A stretch of 35,381 nt of DNA from Acidobacteriaceae bacterium (GCA_003134435.1 PLBE01000245.1:14877-50257), one strand, 5' to 3'; counted from the first letter of the stretch, positions 24,819-33,698 are shown. Notes: generated by a model not told the origin, from the sequence alone. Translations and numbers: made by a program.

Positions 24819-25212
24819 TGTTGGCTCTCCTGTGCGAGGCCGCAAGCAGTTGCCAGACGGGCAAAATGCGGCGAAAAACGGGGAATCCTCACGCAGCCCC
24901 CGATGGGTTGGTTTTATCACGTTTTAGGGCACAGGAACAGCACGGGCGCTAACTGGGCCTACGATCTACCCGTATTCTTCACGAATCGGTCAGCGCCCAT
25001 CTGAGAGGGTATAGTTTTACTGCACTGGAGCCCGGTCATCGTTTGTAGTTCCAGAGCATTCCGGTATTGAACCGGAGTCGTCATGCGGTTCTGAACCAGG
25101 TGCGTGAGCGTAGTCGACGCAATCCAGGCGCAGCGTCCGTGAGCAACGGCGATCACAGATAAGTAGAACACCGCTCGGCTTGACGAACGGGTCGTGCTCT
25201 AATCGCGCTGCA
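24819..25212. other. Intergenic region with a multi-stem inverted repeat, no gene
   Basis: These 394 bases lie upstream of mmsA and downstream of the FG-GAP gene, both minus strand. I see no credible coding frame; a 70-codon frame at 24959-25171 has no protein character. The main feature is the paired structure at 24944-24998. Confidence 0.55.
24944..24998. repeat. Two-level inverted repeat
   Basis: GGGCGCT (24944-24950) pairs with AGCGCCC (24992-24998). Inside, CCG plus ATTC (24970-24977, one bulged T) pairs with GAATCGG (24983-24989) around a 5-base loop. It may end the FG-GAP transcript or act in the mmsA leader. No U-tract adjoins it. Confidence 0.4.
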
Positions 25213-28077
25213 CTATTGGACCGTCACCTGCATCTGTACGGAGTGAGCTGTCCCGTTCCATGCTGTGGCTGCGACGGTAATCGTGTACGTCTGGGGCGGT
25301 AGCTTGCTGGACGTTCCGCTGCCGCAACCGCTCAACAGCATCAGGCTTGCCAACAAGGAGAATAGTGCGGTTGTGCCGAGTACTCGAGGAGTCCGCCAGA
25401 AGAACAGGCCTCCGAGGACTGGAATCATGGCCAAGGCCCAGAACGCCGGTCCGGAAGATGTTGCAGCGGCATTCGATTGGGCGGCGGTAATGGTCAGTTG
25501 GGAAGAGGACTTGGCCCCCTTGGTCAGGTGCAGGATGCTCGGTGTGAAGCCACAGGACAACGTTGCCGGCAGGTTCTGGCACTGCAGCTGAACCGAGCCG
25601 ATGAAATCGCCGCTGGGCGTCAAAGAGAACGTCGCCGTTGCGGTTCCACCAGGAGCGACCTGCATCGCCTGTGGATTCGCCGTAATCGAAAAGTCCGAGG
25701 CAGGTTGGGAGCCGGTCGTGTTGTACAAAACTGAGACGCCGCTAAAATTCGCATCGGCGGTGACCACATCGGGCCAGCCATCTTTGTTGACGTCCGCAAT
25801 CGCCACAGCCACGGAACCGCCGCCCGCCGGGAATTCCGAAGGTCCATAAAAGTTACCGGTGCCATCACCGAGAAATACTCCGACCGAACTAAAACCGGCG
25901 TTGGCATAGACAATGTCCAGGTTGCCGTCTCCGTTCATGTCGGTCAAGGCCACTTCTCCAGGGGCTGGATTCAACTGTGTCGGCAACGCCGTCGCAACAT
26001 AAGTGCTCGGCACAATGAAAGTGCCGTCTCCATTGCCATAGGCGAACGCGATAGCTCCAGCATCAGGCGAAGTGACTACGAGATCGCGGTAGCCATCCCC
26101 ATCGACGTCGGCGGAGGCAATACCGTAGATCGAGGGCAGGGTGGTATCGAAGTCGGGCGCGGCCGAGAAAGTCCCATCGCCATTGCCGAGGAGCACGGCG
26201 ACGCGGGATGTGCTGGTCATCGCGATACAGAGATCTGGCGTCCCGGCGTTATTGAGATCAGTGGCCACGAGTTCGTAACCTACGCCTGAAATGGGGTAGG
26301 TTCCGGCGAGCCTCAGCGAGCCTGTGCCATCGTTGAGCAGGATGTAAACCACCGGATCCTTCCCGGCCAAGGCGACATCGGGCCAACCGTCGCCATTAAA
26401 GTCGGCTATGACTATGCCGTTCGCAATGCCGGGAAGCGCAATCGACACGGGCGCCTGAAAGGTCCCGTCGCCATTTCCACGCAGGACTTCCACGGCGCCA
26501 GTTGCCCAGTTGGAGGCTACGATGTCGGCTTTGCCGTCCTTGTTAATGTCGCCGACCGCGACGTAGCTGAGGGCATCGCCTGCGGCGTAAGTGACTCCCT
26601 TGCCGAGGCTGCCATCTTTTTGCGTCAGGAATACGAGCACGCCCAAGCCCGGTGACGTGGAGCTTTGTCCGACTACGAAGTCGGGCCAGCTGTCGCCATT
26701 GAAATCCGCCGACGCGATGCTGAGGGCGGTGCCTGAGCTGTTTGTTCCTGGAGCGACGACGATGTTGCTCGTGGGTGCCGCCTGGAATGTTCCATCTCCG
26801 AAACCCATTGCCAGGACTACTGACGACTGATTGTCGGCAAAGGCGGCATCAAGATCGCCATCGCCATTGAAGTCCGCCAGCACGGCTTTGGTGGAGGGCG
26901 ATCCTCCGATGGCGAATTCCGCTGTAGGGGTATCGAAAGTGCCGTCGCCTTTTCCCATGAAGACCGAAAAATCCGACTCCGCGGCGTTGGTGACGATGAG
27001 ATCCGCGTGCCCATCCCAGTTCACATCGGCAAACGCGAGCGCCACCGGTTCATTGCCGCTCCAGAAGGAAACGCCATCCTGGACCAAGCTTCGACCGCCA
27101 TGGTTCAAGAAGACACTGACCGTGTTCCAGTATCCGTTCGCAGTTACCACGTCGAGAAGTCCATCGCCGTTGATATCGCCAACGGCAACTGAATCAGAGC
27201 CAACGGCGCCTGCATTTTGTCCATCATTGCTTTGAAAGGAAATCCCGGGGAGGAAACCGCCGGCGCCATCTCCGGGATAGAGAGTGCTATTGGTAACGAA
27301 ATCCAGGTTGCCATCCCGATCAATGTCCGCCAGTATTCCCACGGAGGCCTGACCTGGGAAAGCTGTCAGTTGGGGAGGCGCGAAGTTGCCCTGTCCGTTG
27401 CCGATAAGGAATGCGGCCTGGTTCGAGTTCCCATCGACCACTAGCACGTCGAGTTTCTGATCGTGGTTGACATCCCACAAGGCGGCAGCGACCGGATCGC
27501 TGATGGAAGTGGCGATGTTCTGTGGCGCAGCGAAAGTTCCATCTCCGTTCGAGAGCAGAACATCCATCGAATTTCGATGTACCAGTACGATGTCGTCTTT
27601 TCCGTCCTTGTTGACGTCTCCGGCTAGGATAAAGTCTCCTGTTGCGAATGACACGGGAGTAAGGATCGGAGAGTTCGAGAGCTGACCTCCGACATTGAGC
27701 AGAACAGCCAGGTAAACACCCGAAGGCGATCCACTATTGCCGATGAGGGTCGCCACATCGGTCAGCTTGTCGCCATTGAAGTCGCCGCTGGCTAGGGGAT
27801 AGGCGGCGGTTCCATCTGATTCAATCCGCGTCGCCGACAGGAATGCCACTGCCGGAGAAGGAGGCGCTGACGCGTAAGGGTTGGCGTGAATGCGCCTACC
27901 GGAACTCCTGGCATGGTTCCTTAAGCGCGCGTTTCCATTCCATGACGGTTGGCTAACCTGCTGGAAGGGCCTGAAGGAGGCTTGCTTCTCCGGTGCTAGC
28001 GACTGGCCAAAAAGCGTCTGGATAGAAGCGAGCACAACCAACACCAGTGAGGTACCCGAAAAAACTTTAGTCTTCAT
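25213..28077 (-). CDS. Secreted FG-GAP/VCBS repeat protein with C-terminal Ig-like domain
   Basis: This 954-aa protein has a signal peptide (core about 8-22, cleavage near LFG-Q). Fourteen FG-GAP/VCBS repeats follow, each with a calcium-loop motif of the form DxNxDGxxD, from DFNGDKLTD to DVNKDGWPD. Fourteen repeats would suit two seven-bladed propellers. One repeat (DLNNAGTPD) has lost its central acidic residues. An Ig-like domain follows (about 775-855), then a hydrophobic helix, a small basic patch, a second hydrophobic stretch ending in a lipobox-like LLSGCG, and a final beta-rich tail. This tail arrangement recurs in large exported acidobacterial proteins. It is probably surface-attached; the ligand is unknown. 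The ATG at 28077 follows GGGGAGA. Confidence 0.92.
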   Translation of the reverse strand: MKTKVFSGTSLVLVVLASIQTLFGQSLAPEKQASFRPFQQVSQPSWNGNARLRNHARSSGRRIHANPYASAPPSPAVAFLSATRIESDGTAAYPLASGDFNGDKLTDVATLIGNSGSPSGVYLAVLLNVGGQLSNSPILTPVSFATGDFILAGDVNKDGKDDIVLVHRNSMDVLLSNGDGTFAAPQNIATSISDPVAAALWDVNHDQKLDVLVVDGNSNQAAFLIGNGQGNFAPPQLTAFPGQASVGILADIDRDGNLDFVTNSTLYPGDGAGGFLPGISFQSNDGQNAGAVGSDSVAVGDINGDGLLDVVTANGYWNTVSVFLNHGGRSLVQDGVSFWSGNEPVALAFADVNWDGHADLIVTNAAESDFSVFMGKGDGTFDTPTAEFAIGGSPSTKAVLADFNGDGDLDAAFADNQSSVVLAMGFGDGTFQAAPTSNIVVAPGTNSSGTALSIASADFNGDSWPDFVVGQSSTSPGLGVLVFLTQKDGSLGKGVTYAAGDALSYVAVGDINKDGKADIVASNWATGAVEVLRGNGDGTFQAPVSIALPGIANGIVIADFNGDGWPDVALAGKDPVVYILLNDGTGSLRLAGTYPISGVGYELVATDLNNAGTPDLCIAMTSTSRVAVLLGNGDGTFSAAPDFDTTLPSIYGIASADVDGDGYRDLVVTSPDAGAIAFAYGNGDGTFIVPSTYVATALPTQLNPAPGEVALTDMNGDGNLDIVYANAGFSSVGVFLGDGTGNFYGPSEFPAGGGSVAVAIADVNKDGWPDVVTADANFSGVSVLYNTTGSQPASDFSITANPQAMQVAPGGTATATFSLTPSGDFIGSVQLQCQNLPATLSCGFTPSILHLTKGAKSSSQLTITAAQSNAAATSSGPAFWALAMIPVLGGLFFWRTPRVLGTTALFSLLASLMLLSGCGSGTSSKLPPQTYTITVAATAWNGTAHSVQMQVTVQ

Positions 28078-28504
28078 CTTTCTCCCCGCCTTCGACAGGT
28101 TCCTTCGCAATACGAATGCTCAAATTGACGAGCGTTCGGCAGGATCCTTATCGGCACTTGGCGCTGGAAGATTAAGAGCCCGAGCGGCGAGAGAGTACTT
28201 TGGTGCTGACAAACTGAATCCGAGAGCGGGGATTTGCTGTTTCCCGAGGAAACTTAAGGACATATTCTGCGGAAACAGCTTCTGATTCGGCGAAACCGAC
28301 GAGAGGAGCGACATAGTCCGCGAACAACAGCCAGAAAGGAGTGCAAAATCCTGAAACTAGGACCGAGTTCATTTGGGTGAAAGAACGCTCGCCGCAAAAG
28401 GAAGAGAATCGAGGACGGATCCGGTCCATGGAGGCGAATACTCATTGCTACCGAGCAGTTCAATTCAAAACAGAGGAGTGTGGGCATCGCGGTCGCGCGA
28501 GCGG
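28078..28504. other. Intergenic region upstream of the FG-GAP gene, no gene seen
   Basis: These 427 bases separate the FG-GAP gene from the response-regulator gene; both are on the minus strand. Short open frames overlap on both strands but none has a ribosome binding site or protein character. I checked for a sigma-54 -24/-12 promoter because an activator gene lies next door, and found none with correct spacing. Confidence 0.5.
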
Positions 28505-29878
28505 TCAAGCGGATAGATTGGCCTGTTGATCCAATTGACGAACACGCCGGGCCAGCATCCCATATACGGTCGCCCGGCTGACGCCCAGGATTTCAGCGGC
28601 TCTGGCCTTGTTACCATCGACCAGTTTCAGGACATACTCTAAGTGGCGGGCCTGAACTTCTTCGAGGGTCATGAAGGGCACTGCTTTTTCAGGGCTGGCG
28701 ATCGGCGAACGTATTGCTTCCGGCAGATCAACATCGCCGATGATCTTGCCCTGAGCCATGATGCAAGCGTTCCCGATTACATTTTCCAGTTCCCGCACGT
28801 TTCCCGGCCATAGATGCCGGTTCAGAAGAATCTGGGCGCGTCTGGAAATCCCGTTAAGCTTCTTGCCATACTTAAGGGAGAAATGCTGCAGGAAGTGCCG
28901 CTGCAACAGGGGCAGGTCTTCCCTGCGTTCGGCTAGAGGTGGAAGCTGGATTTCAATCATGGATAGCCGGTAGAAAAGGTCTTCGCGGAACTTGCCTTTC
29001 GCCGCCAGTTCTCGAACATTCTGATTTGTGGCCGCAATCACATGCACATCGACCGTGCTGGTGACGGGGGAGCCGACGCGCTGCAACTCTTGATTCTGCA
29101 GCACACGGAGCAACTTGGCCTGGGCCGGCAACGACAATTCACCGATTTCATCGAGAAACAGAGTGCCACGGTTCGCGTACTCAAACAGGCCAGCTCGATC
29201 GCGGATTGCGCCGGTGAACGATCCCTTTACATGGCCAAACAATTGACTTTCCAACAGAGTTTCCGTCAGGGCTGAACAGTTGCAAACGACGAATTTTTCG
29301 CGGGAACGAGGACTCAGGTTGTGCAGAGCCCGGGCGATCAACTCCTTACCGGTTCCGGTCGGTCCGGTGATGAGCGCGGTCTGAAACAGAGGAGCAACCC
29401 GGCGGACCTTGGAGAAAACTTCGAGCATTCTGGGACTGCGACCCACCATGCCCTGGAACTGGTAGACCTCGAGGAGTTCGTTATCGAGTTCGTGGGTATG
29501 TCTTCGGGTCTCAGCCTGGGTGATGAGGCCCGAAACCAATGCTCGCACTTTCACGGGGTCCAACGGTTTGGCAAGCAGGTCACTGGCCCCTCTGGCAGCG
29601 GCGGCCAGCGCTGCCGTCGGGGTCCAGCGATCGGTCATGAGAACGACTTCGAGCGCTGAATCATATGCAAACAAATCGTGCAGCGGCAACTCCCCATCGT
29701 CGAACTCTGCATCCAAGAGCACCATTAGGGGCAGGAAGTCGTGATAGAACCTCATACCCTCGGCCCGGTCGCTCGCCCTCATGACGGCTACAGGCAAGCC
29801 CAGAAGTGCGCGGCCAAAATCCTCCGACACCCCAACATCGCGATCAATCACCAATACCGAGTAGACTGGATCAGACAT
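28505..29878 (-). CDS. NtrC-type sigma-54 response regulator
   Basis: This 457-aa protein has a receiver domain (about 5-120) with acidic D12 and D14, phosphoacceptor D56 and K104 (LLAKPLD). The AAA+ domain follows (about 140-375) with Walker A GPTGTGKE (172-179), the sigma-54 loop as GSFTGA (209-214, usual Ala changed to Ser) and FLDEIGEL Walker B (241-248). A Fis-type helix-turn-helix (about 420-447, [20 protein letters not shown]) ends the protein. It should be activated by phosphorylation and drive RpoN-dependent genes. No histidine kinase is in the window, so it is an orphan here; the adjacent FG-GAP gene is a possible target. ATG 29878 is used; an in-frame TTG at 29893 has a slightly better GAAGAG upstream. 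Confidence 0.92.
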   Translation of the reverse strand: MSDPVYSVLVIDRDVGVSEDFGRALLGLPVAVMRASDRAEGMRFYHDFLPLMVLLDAEFDDGELPLHDLFAYDSALEVVLMTDRWTPTAALAAAARGASDLLAKPLDPVKVRALVSGLITQAETRRHTHELDNELLEVYQFQGMVGRSPRMLEVFSKVRRVAPLFQTALITGPTGTGKELIARALHNLSPRSREKFVVCNCSALTETLLESQLFGHVKGSFTGAIRDRAGLFEYANRGTLFLDEIGELSLPAQAKLLRVLQNQELQRVGSPVTSTVDVHVIAATNQNVRELAAKGKFREDLFYRLSMIEIQLPPLAERREDLPLLQRHFLQHFSLKYGKKLNGISRRAQILLNRHLWPGNVRELENVIGNACIMAQGKIIGDVDLPEAIRSPIASPEKAVPFMTLEEVQARHLEYVLKLVDGNKARAAEILGVSRATVYGMLARRVRQLDQQANLSA

Positions 29879-30751
29879 AGACGAAACGGGCAAAGCGACA
29901 ACTCTTCTAGAGCCTGCTCACGACAAATTGGACCAAGTACGTCCAAAAAACCGCGATATCAAGATCTTCGCTTGCCCAGTGTCTAGGAGGCTGCGGGTTG
30001 CGCGGATTAAGATGACACCATTCGCTACCGGAACATATTGACGAGGTTTTTCCGGGAAAGCCCAAGGCGCCTGCGGGCAGGACGGGAGCTGATGCTCGTC
30101 ATGCCCTTGCTGGAACCACGCGGCCAAGGCTGAGTCGATCAACGTTGACATCGCGACACCCTGATAGCTATCCAAGGTTAGGAGCACGCCGGATGCCAGA
30201 CAGCACGCCCTTGGATCTTGCGGAGATCTGGCGCATTTTTGGGCGCAACACAAGGGAGCAATCGAGGTCTGTGCCGAAATTTCGGCTTTTGTGCCGGACC
30301 ATCGGCGCAGGGAGCGTTCGCTGCCCATTGAATGCTCGACACAGACTGCTTTGCTTCGTCGCAAGTGTCCCCGCATGGCTCGCTGATCTCGGGTTGGGCA
30401 AACCAAACTCATTAAATGGGCCGACGATCTCACCAGGTTCTCGAATGCGTCCGCAGGTTAAAGGATGGAGCTTAGATTTGGCTGTGGCGACGCTCGGGTT
30501 TACGAATTCCGGAAAGTGCAGTGGGGAATCGCAGGGGTGGCGCTCGACAGATGACATAATCATTGGCGGAAGCAAACGTGAAAACATCACGCACCAAGCT
30601 GCAGTACTTCGTTACGAAAACCGAACAATACAGTTGAAAACTCCGGCAAGAACTTGGTATAAGGCAATTAAGCAGCGGTGTGAAAGCGATTTCATCCTCT
30701 TGCGTTTTCAGCCGCCGCATGGGGGAGCCTCCCACAACGCAGGAGGACGAA
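29879..30751. other. 873-base stretch without a convincing gene
   Basis: This is the longest stretch in the window with no gene I can support. Frames at 29918-30433 (minus) and 30145-30897 (plus) stay open, but their translations lack hydrophobic cores, domain motifs and good ribosome binding sites, and the plus frame overruns the next gene. A possible 77-codon minus-strand reading from ATG 30151 is the best of them and still weak. It may be decayed coding DNA or a regulatory/RNA region. A sigma-70-like promoter lies at its right end. Confidence 0.5.
30634..30663 (+). promoter_or_regulatory. Sigma-70-like promoter of the XRE regulator gene
   Basis: TTGAAA (30634-30639) and TATAAG (30658-30663) are separated by 18 bases, a good fit to housekeeping promoters. 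They lie about 90 bp before the regulator's ATG, giving a leader of roughly 80 bases. Confidence 0.5.
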
Positions 30752-31642
30752 ATGTTGTCCGCTGGGATGACTTTACGCAAACTACGCGACAGCCTGGGCC
30801 TCACAATGAGGGATGTCGAGAACGCCAGTGCGGTGGTTTCGCAGCGTCATGGCAGCCAGGAATACCTGATCCCGCCAAGTCGACTCTCCGACATTGAGAC
30901 GAAAGGTGTTGTTCCCAGTTTGTTCCGTATCTATTGCTTGGCGGCGATTTATCACAAACCGGTCGAAGAACTGTTACAGGTTTACGGAATCGATCCGGGC
31001 AGGATCAGCGCCGATTGGGATGCGGCGCAGCCCGCCAACTCACATCTGGTAACGCGAGAAAGCGAACGCGGCGAGTGCCGAATGCCCGTCAAAATGGATC
31101 CCGGGTTCGATCTTAGAGAAACCTCGGACCTCGGCCGCATGGTGCAACAGTGGGGCACCGTTCCATTTTCTTTGCTTGGCCATCTGGCCTCTCAGGATTA
31201 CACTTACGGCTTCATTGGCAGCCAGGATTTCACCATGTACCCGATTCTTCAGCCCGGAACATTTGTCCAGGTGGATGAATCGAGGCGCGAAGTCGTGGAA
31301 CGCCACTGGCGATCGGAGTATGAACGCCCCATCTATTTCGTGGAAACCAGGGACGGCTTTACGTGCTGCTGGTGCTCATGCCGGCTTAACTCGCTGGTTT
31401 TGCAGCCCCACCCACTCTCACCTGCGCCGGTGCGTATCCTTAAACATCCCCAGGAGGCGGAAGTGATAGGGCAAGTAGTCGGCGTCGCTATGCGACTGGG
31501 GAACCTGCGTTCTTCCGAGCTTCAAGAATCGAGAGGGTTTGCAGCACAGAGAACAGATGCAACTCTGTCTCTTTCGGACAGTGGGAAGGCAGCAACTGGT
31601 CTAGGTTTACCGCCAGTGCTGAAGCGCAAGACGGCGGGCTGA
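30752..31642 (+). CDS. XRE-type regulator with degenerate S24/LexA-like domain
   Basis: This 296-aa protein starts with a helix-turn-helix of the XRE type (about 5-80, LRKLRDSLGLTMRDVENAS through SRLSDIETKGVVPSLFRIYCLAAIY). A linker follows, then a region (about 150-250) resembling the S24/LexA fold: FTMYPILQPGTFVQVD corresponds to the SMxPxIxxGDxVxVD box. The usual catalytic Ser aligns with T161, and the Lys position falls in a Cys-rich segment (CCWCSC), so self-cleavage is unlikely. The last 45 residues look unstructured and overlap a gene on the other strand. The ATG at 30752 follows a strong AGGAGG. It probably regulates nearby genes, but no operator could be identified. Confidence 0.82.
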   Translation: MLSAGMTLRKLRDSLGLTMRDVENASAVVSQRHGSQEYLIPPSRLSDIETKGVVPSLFRIYCLAAIYHKPVEELLQVYGIDPGRISADWDAAQPANSHLVTRESERGECRMPVKMDPGFDLRETSDLGRMVQQWGTVPFSLLGHLASQDYTYGFIGSQDFTMYPILQPGTFVQVDESRREVVERHWRSEYERPIYFVETRDGFTCCWCSCRLNSLVLQPHPLSPAPVRILKHPQEAEVIGQVVGVAMRLGNLRSSELQESRGFAAQRTDATLSLSDSGKAATGLGLPPVLKRKTAG

Positions 31643-31904
31643 TCGCGTTCGTTTCGCGGGATTGTTCCAGATCTTCCAACAGATTCATCAATCGAGTCCG
31701 CAAAATAGTTCTAACCAGCGTCTTGTGGGCCTTGGTAAACGCGTTTTGCGCAGCCACCGAACCGTGCACTCGTTCAAATCCCCAGTGCACGTAGCCGCCT
31801 TTCTCGGAGCGTAGTTCCGCCAGATATTTCAGTTTCCCCCATATCCCGGGAATCTTTTCTATGGTTCGTCGACGAAGGTCTTCGTAAGCGGACGTGAGTG
31901 TCAT
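31488..31904 (-). CDS. Small hypothetical protein, convergent overlap with XRE gene
   Basis: I do not recognise this 138-aa protein by name. It is largely helical and charged, with a distinctive middle part (KLKYLAELRSEKGGYVHWGFERVHG, then FTKAHKTLVRTILRTRLMNLLEDLE) that looks like a real conserved core. No membrane segment or signal peptide is seen. The ATG at 31904 has AAGGTG upstream at reasonable spacing; the frame stays open further upstream, but that part would cross the divergent promoter of the next gene. Its 3' end overlaps the XRE gene tail by 155 bases on the opposite strand. It is divergent from the small peptide gene. Confidence 0.62.
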   Translation of the reverse strand: MTLTSAYEDLRRRTIEKIPGIWGKLKYLAELRSEKGGYVHWGFERVHGSVAAQNAFTKAHKTLVRTILRTRLMNLLEDLEQSRETNAISPPSCASALAVNLDQLLPSHCPKETELHLFSVLQTLSILEARKNAGSPVA

Positions 31905-32034
31905 AATTTCGCACCTTTTTGGCTTCCGATACATTTTCCGGAAAACTGGACTTGCTGCGATTCTTTCCCGAAGTTCGGCCCTTTGCACGAAACTACGCCA
32001 ACCGAATTCTAGTTCAATAACGAAAGGAAACGCT

Positions 32035-32169
32035 GTGAAAACACTCCTAACGAAGGTTACACTAATTCTGCTCGTACTCACAACTTTAGCGATAGTTCCG
32101 GTTGAACTCAGAGCGGACGGAAATCCCAGCCCAACCTGCGGTGGTAAGCTTTGTAACCCTGGGAAATAG
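32035..32169 (+). CDS. Small exported Cys-containing peptide
   Basis: This 44-codon gene begins with GTG at 32035, preceded by AAAGGAAA at good spacing. The peptide has two Lys near the start, a strong hydrophobic core (about 8-22) and a likely signal peptidase site after LRA. The predicted mature part is about 17 residues, DGNPSPTCGGKLCNPGK, with two cysteines four residues apart that could form a small disulfide loop. It is divergent from the 138-aa gene and 72 bp upstream of a seven-helix membrane protein. Function is unknown; a signal peptide-like messenger, toxin or structural micro-protein are all possible. A longer frame to the left exists but lacks a signal-peptide N-terminus. Confidence 0.6.
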   Translation: MKTLLTKVTLILLVLTTLAIVPVELRADGNPSPTCGGKLCNPGK

Positions 32170-32241
32170 CCGGTTTACAAGTTCGCACTTGAGCTCTGCC
32201 GGACCAGAGTGATACATTCCTGGGACGGCAATTTCAGGCGC

Positions 32242-33003
32242 ATGAACTCAACCTCTTTCGTATGGCTCTACCTCTGGACTGCCCCCCACGTTCTGCTTGC
32301 CGCAGTCGTGGGGGTCATGATGTGGAACCGTCGGTATCGAGCTTCCCCGATTTTCTTCGGCTACCTGCTGTTCGAAATGTTGCAGTTTTGCGTCTTGTTC
32401 GGCATGAGTCGTCTGGAGCCAGTGCCATGGTCGACATACCAGCAGATGTACCTGCTCGGTCGCGCCGGAAGCATTGCGTTTCGCTTTGCGATTATTCAGG
32501 AAATGCTGGAAGCATCGGTTGCGCACTGCGCGTCGCTGCGCAGAACCACAGCCCGGTTTCTCCGCTGTGCGGCGGCCTTGCTAGCGGTACTCGCCGCAGT
32601 GTTCATAGGTTCCGTTTACTCTTGGAGCATTCGCGAGATGGTCTTTCCCGTCTACGCGATCAACCACACGCTCGATATCGTTCAGTGCGGTCTTCTCACG
32701 CTCGTTTTCCTGTGGCACCGCTTTCTCGGACTTAGGATGGGCCCTTTAGTGGTTGGCATTGCCCTAGGCATGGGTTTAGTAGCAGGGCTTGAGCCGCTCA
32801 TGGATGCACTGAAGGACTTTCGAATAATGGATGCTCAAGTCGTCGATCTGCTGCAGATGGGGACCTATCACGTTTCGGTAGTGGTCTGGTTGTATTTTGC
32901 AAGCGTCAGGCAACAAAAAGAGGTTCGGTCGGACTCCGAAGTGGCGTCCTTGCTGGATGCCCGGAAGTGGGCTGTGGAGCTCGGGAGGTTGATGTCTCTA
33001 TGA
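32242..33003 (+). CDS. Seven-helix integral membrane protein of unknown function
   Basis: This 253-aa protein has about seven membrane helices spread over most of its length, starting at about residue 6, and a short charged cytoplasmic tail (SVRQQKEVRSDSEVASLLDARKW). I recognise no catalytic or transporter motif. The ATG at 32242 is used; an in-frame GTG at 32209 would add 11 polar residues before the first helix. Its TGA overlaps the next gene's ATG (ATGA), so the two are translationally coupled and probably act together. Such acidobacterial membrane proteins are often unnamed; sensor or receptor roles are only a guess. Confidence 0.8.
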   Translation: MNSTSFVWLYLWTAPHVLLAAVVGVMMWNRRYRASPIFFGYLLFEMLQFCVLFGMSRLEPVPWSTYQQMYLLGRAGSIAFRFAIIQEMLEASVAHCASLRRTTARFLRCAAALLAVLAAVFIGSVYSWSIREMVFPVYAINHTLDIVQCGLLTLVFLWHRFLGLRMGPLVVGIALGMGLVAGLEPLMDALKDFRIMDAQVVDLLQMGTYHVSVVVWLYFASVRQQKEVRSDSEVASLLDARKWAVELGRLMSL

Positions 33004-33497
33004 TTCCGATTGTTGCATTAACGGCAACGGCTGTGCTCTTCCTGCTTTTTCTGGCGGTCCAGGTTTGGTGGCAATCGGCCAATTCCACCGGAATCGAAAA
33101 GCTCTCGCCGGTGGACTTGGAAGCTTTCCGCAATCTCACCGATCCGGAAGAGGAGCGATTCCTCCGAGCGAACCTTTCGGCCAAGGAGTTCAGGAGGATC
33201 CAACGAACGCGCCTGCGCGCGGCAGCCATGTACATCTCCGTTATCTCCAAGAACGCGGGTAGACTCGTGGTCATCGGCCGATCCGTGAGTGCGCATCCAG
33301 ACGCGGAAACCGCTGCGGTGGGGCTTGATGTAGTACATCGCGCGCTGCAACTGAAACTGTGGTGCTCATTATCACTCTTGAAGTTAAACCTAACTGCAAT
33401 CTGGCCGACCCTCATGTCCCCATCCAGCAGAATCGCCGACCACTATCTGAACGTGACTTCCCTGACCGCGTCTCTACCGAAAAAGTTGGCAGCATGA
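33000..33497 (+). CDS. Single-helix membrane protein coupled to the seven-helix protein
   Basis: This 165-aa protein starts with one hydrophobic helix (about 2-20) followed by a soluble helical domain. That domain contains LSPVDLEAFRNLTDPEEERFLRANLSAKEFRRIQRTRLRAA, a charged alpha-helical segment. I know no name for it. It is probably anchored at the inner membrane with the domain in the cytoplasm. The start codon overlaps the upstream stop by four bases, and GGAGG lies upstream at long spacing (11 bases) within the upstream gene. It presumably forms a complex with, or is regulated by, the seven-helix protein. Confidence 0.78.
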   Translation: MIPIVALTATAVLFLLFLAVQVWWQSANSTGIEKLSPVDLEAFRNLTDPEEERFLRANLSAKEFRRIQRTRLRAAAMYISVISKNAGRLVVIGRSVSAHPDAETAAVGLDVVHRALQLKLWCSLSLLKLNLTAIWPTLMSPSSRIADHYLNVTSLTASLPKKLAA

Positions 33498-33698
33498 CTG
33501 GCGCAGATCCGTTGTTTCGCTGTGATGCCCAGGTTCAACGCTTCGCCTGTTGACTTCCAGACATTCGTAGACCAAACTTACCTCGTATTTCCTGCTGGCT
33601 TTTTTTGCCTCGATTCTCCTCCGAACGGAGCCAGTCTGATCAGCGTGAGCGGGATACTTCGAGCCACAGTCCTTAAGCGAGAAGAAGGGAGGAACAAA

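Noticed and set aside
25213-28077. Repeated DNA in the FG-GAP gene as a CRISPR-like array
   Set aside because: The periodicity comes from protein repeats with degenerate codons; there are no identical direct repeats with unique spacers and no cas genes.
29918-30433. A 171-codon minus-strand frame in the gene-free stretch, with a 77-codon inner start at 30151
   Set aside because: Many Cys/Arg/Ser residues, no hydrophobic core, no recognisable motif and a weak ribosome binding site. Kept only as a remark in the region entry.
30145-30897. A 250-codon plus-strand frame upstream of the XRE gene
   Set aside because: It overlaps the well-supported XRE start in another frame, crosses a good promoter and reads like random sequence.
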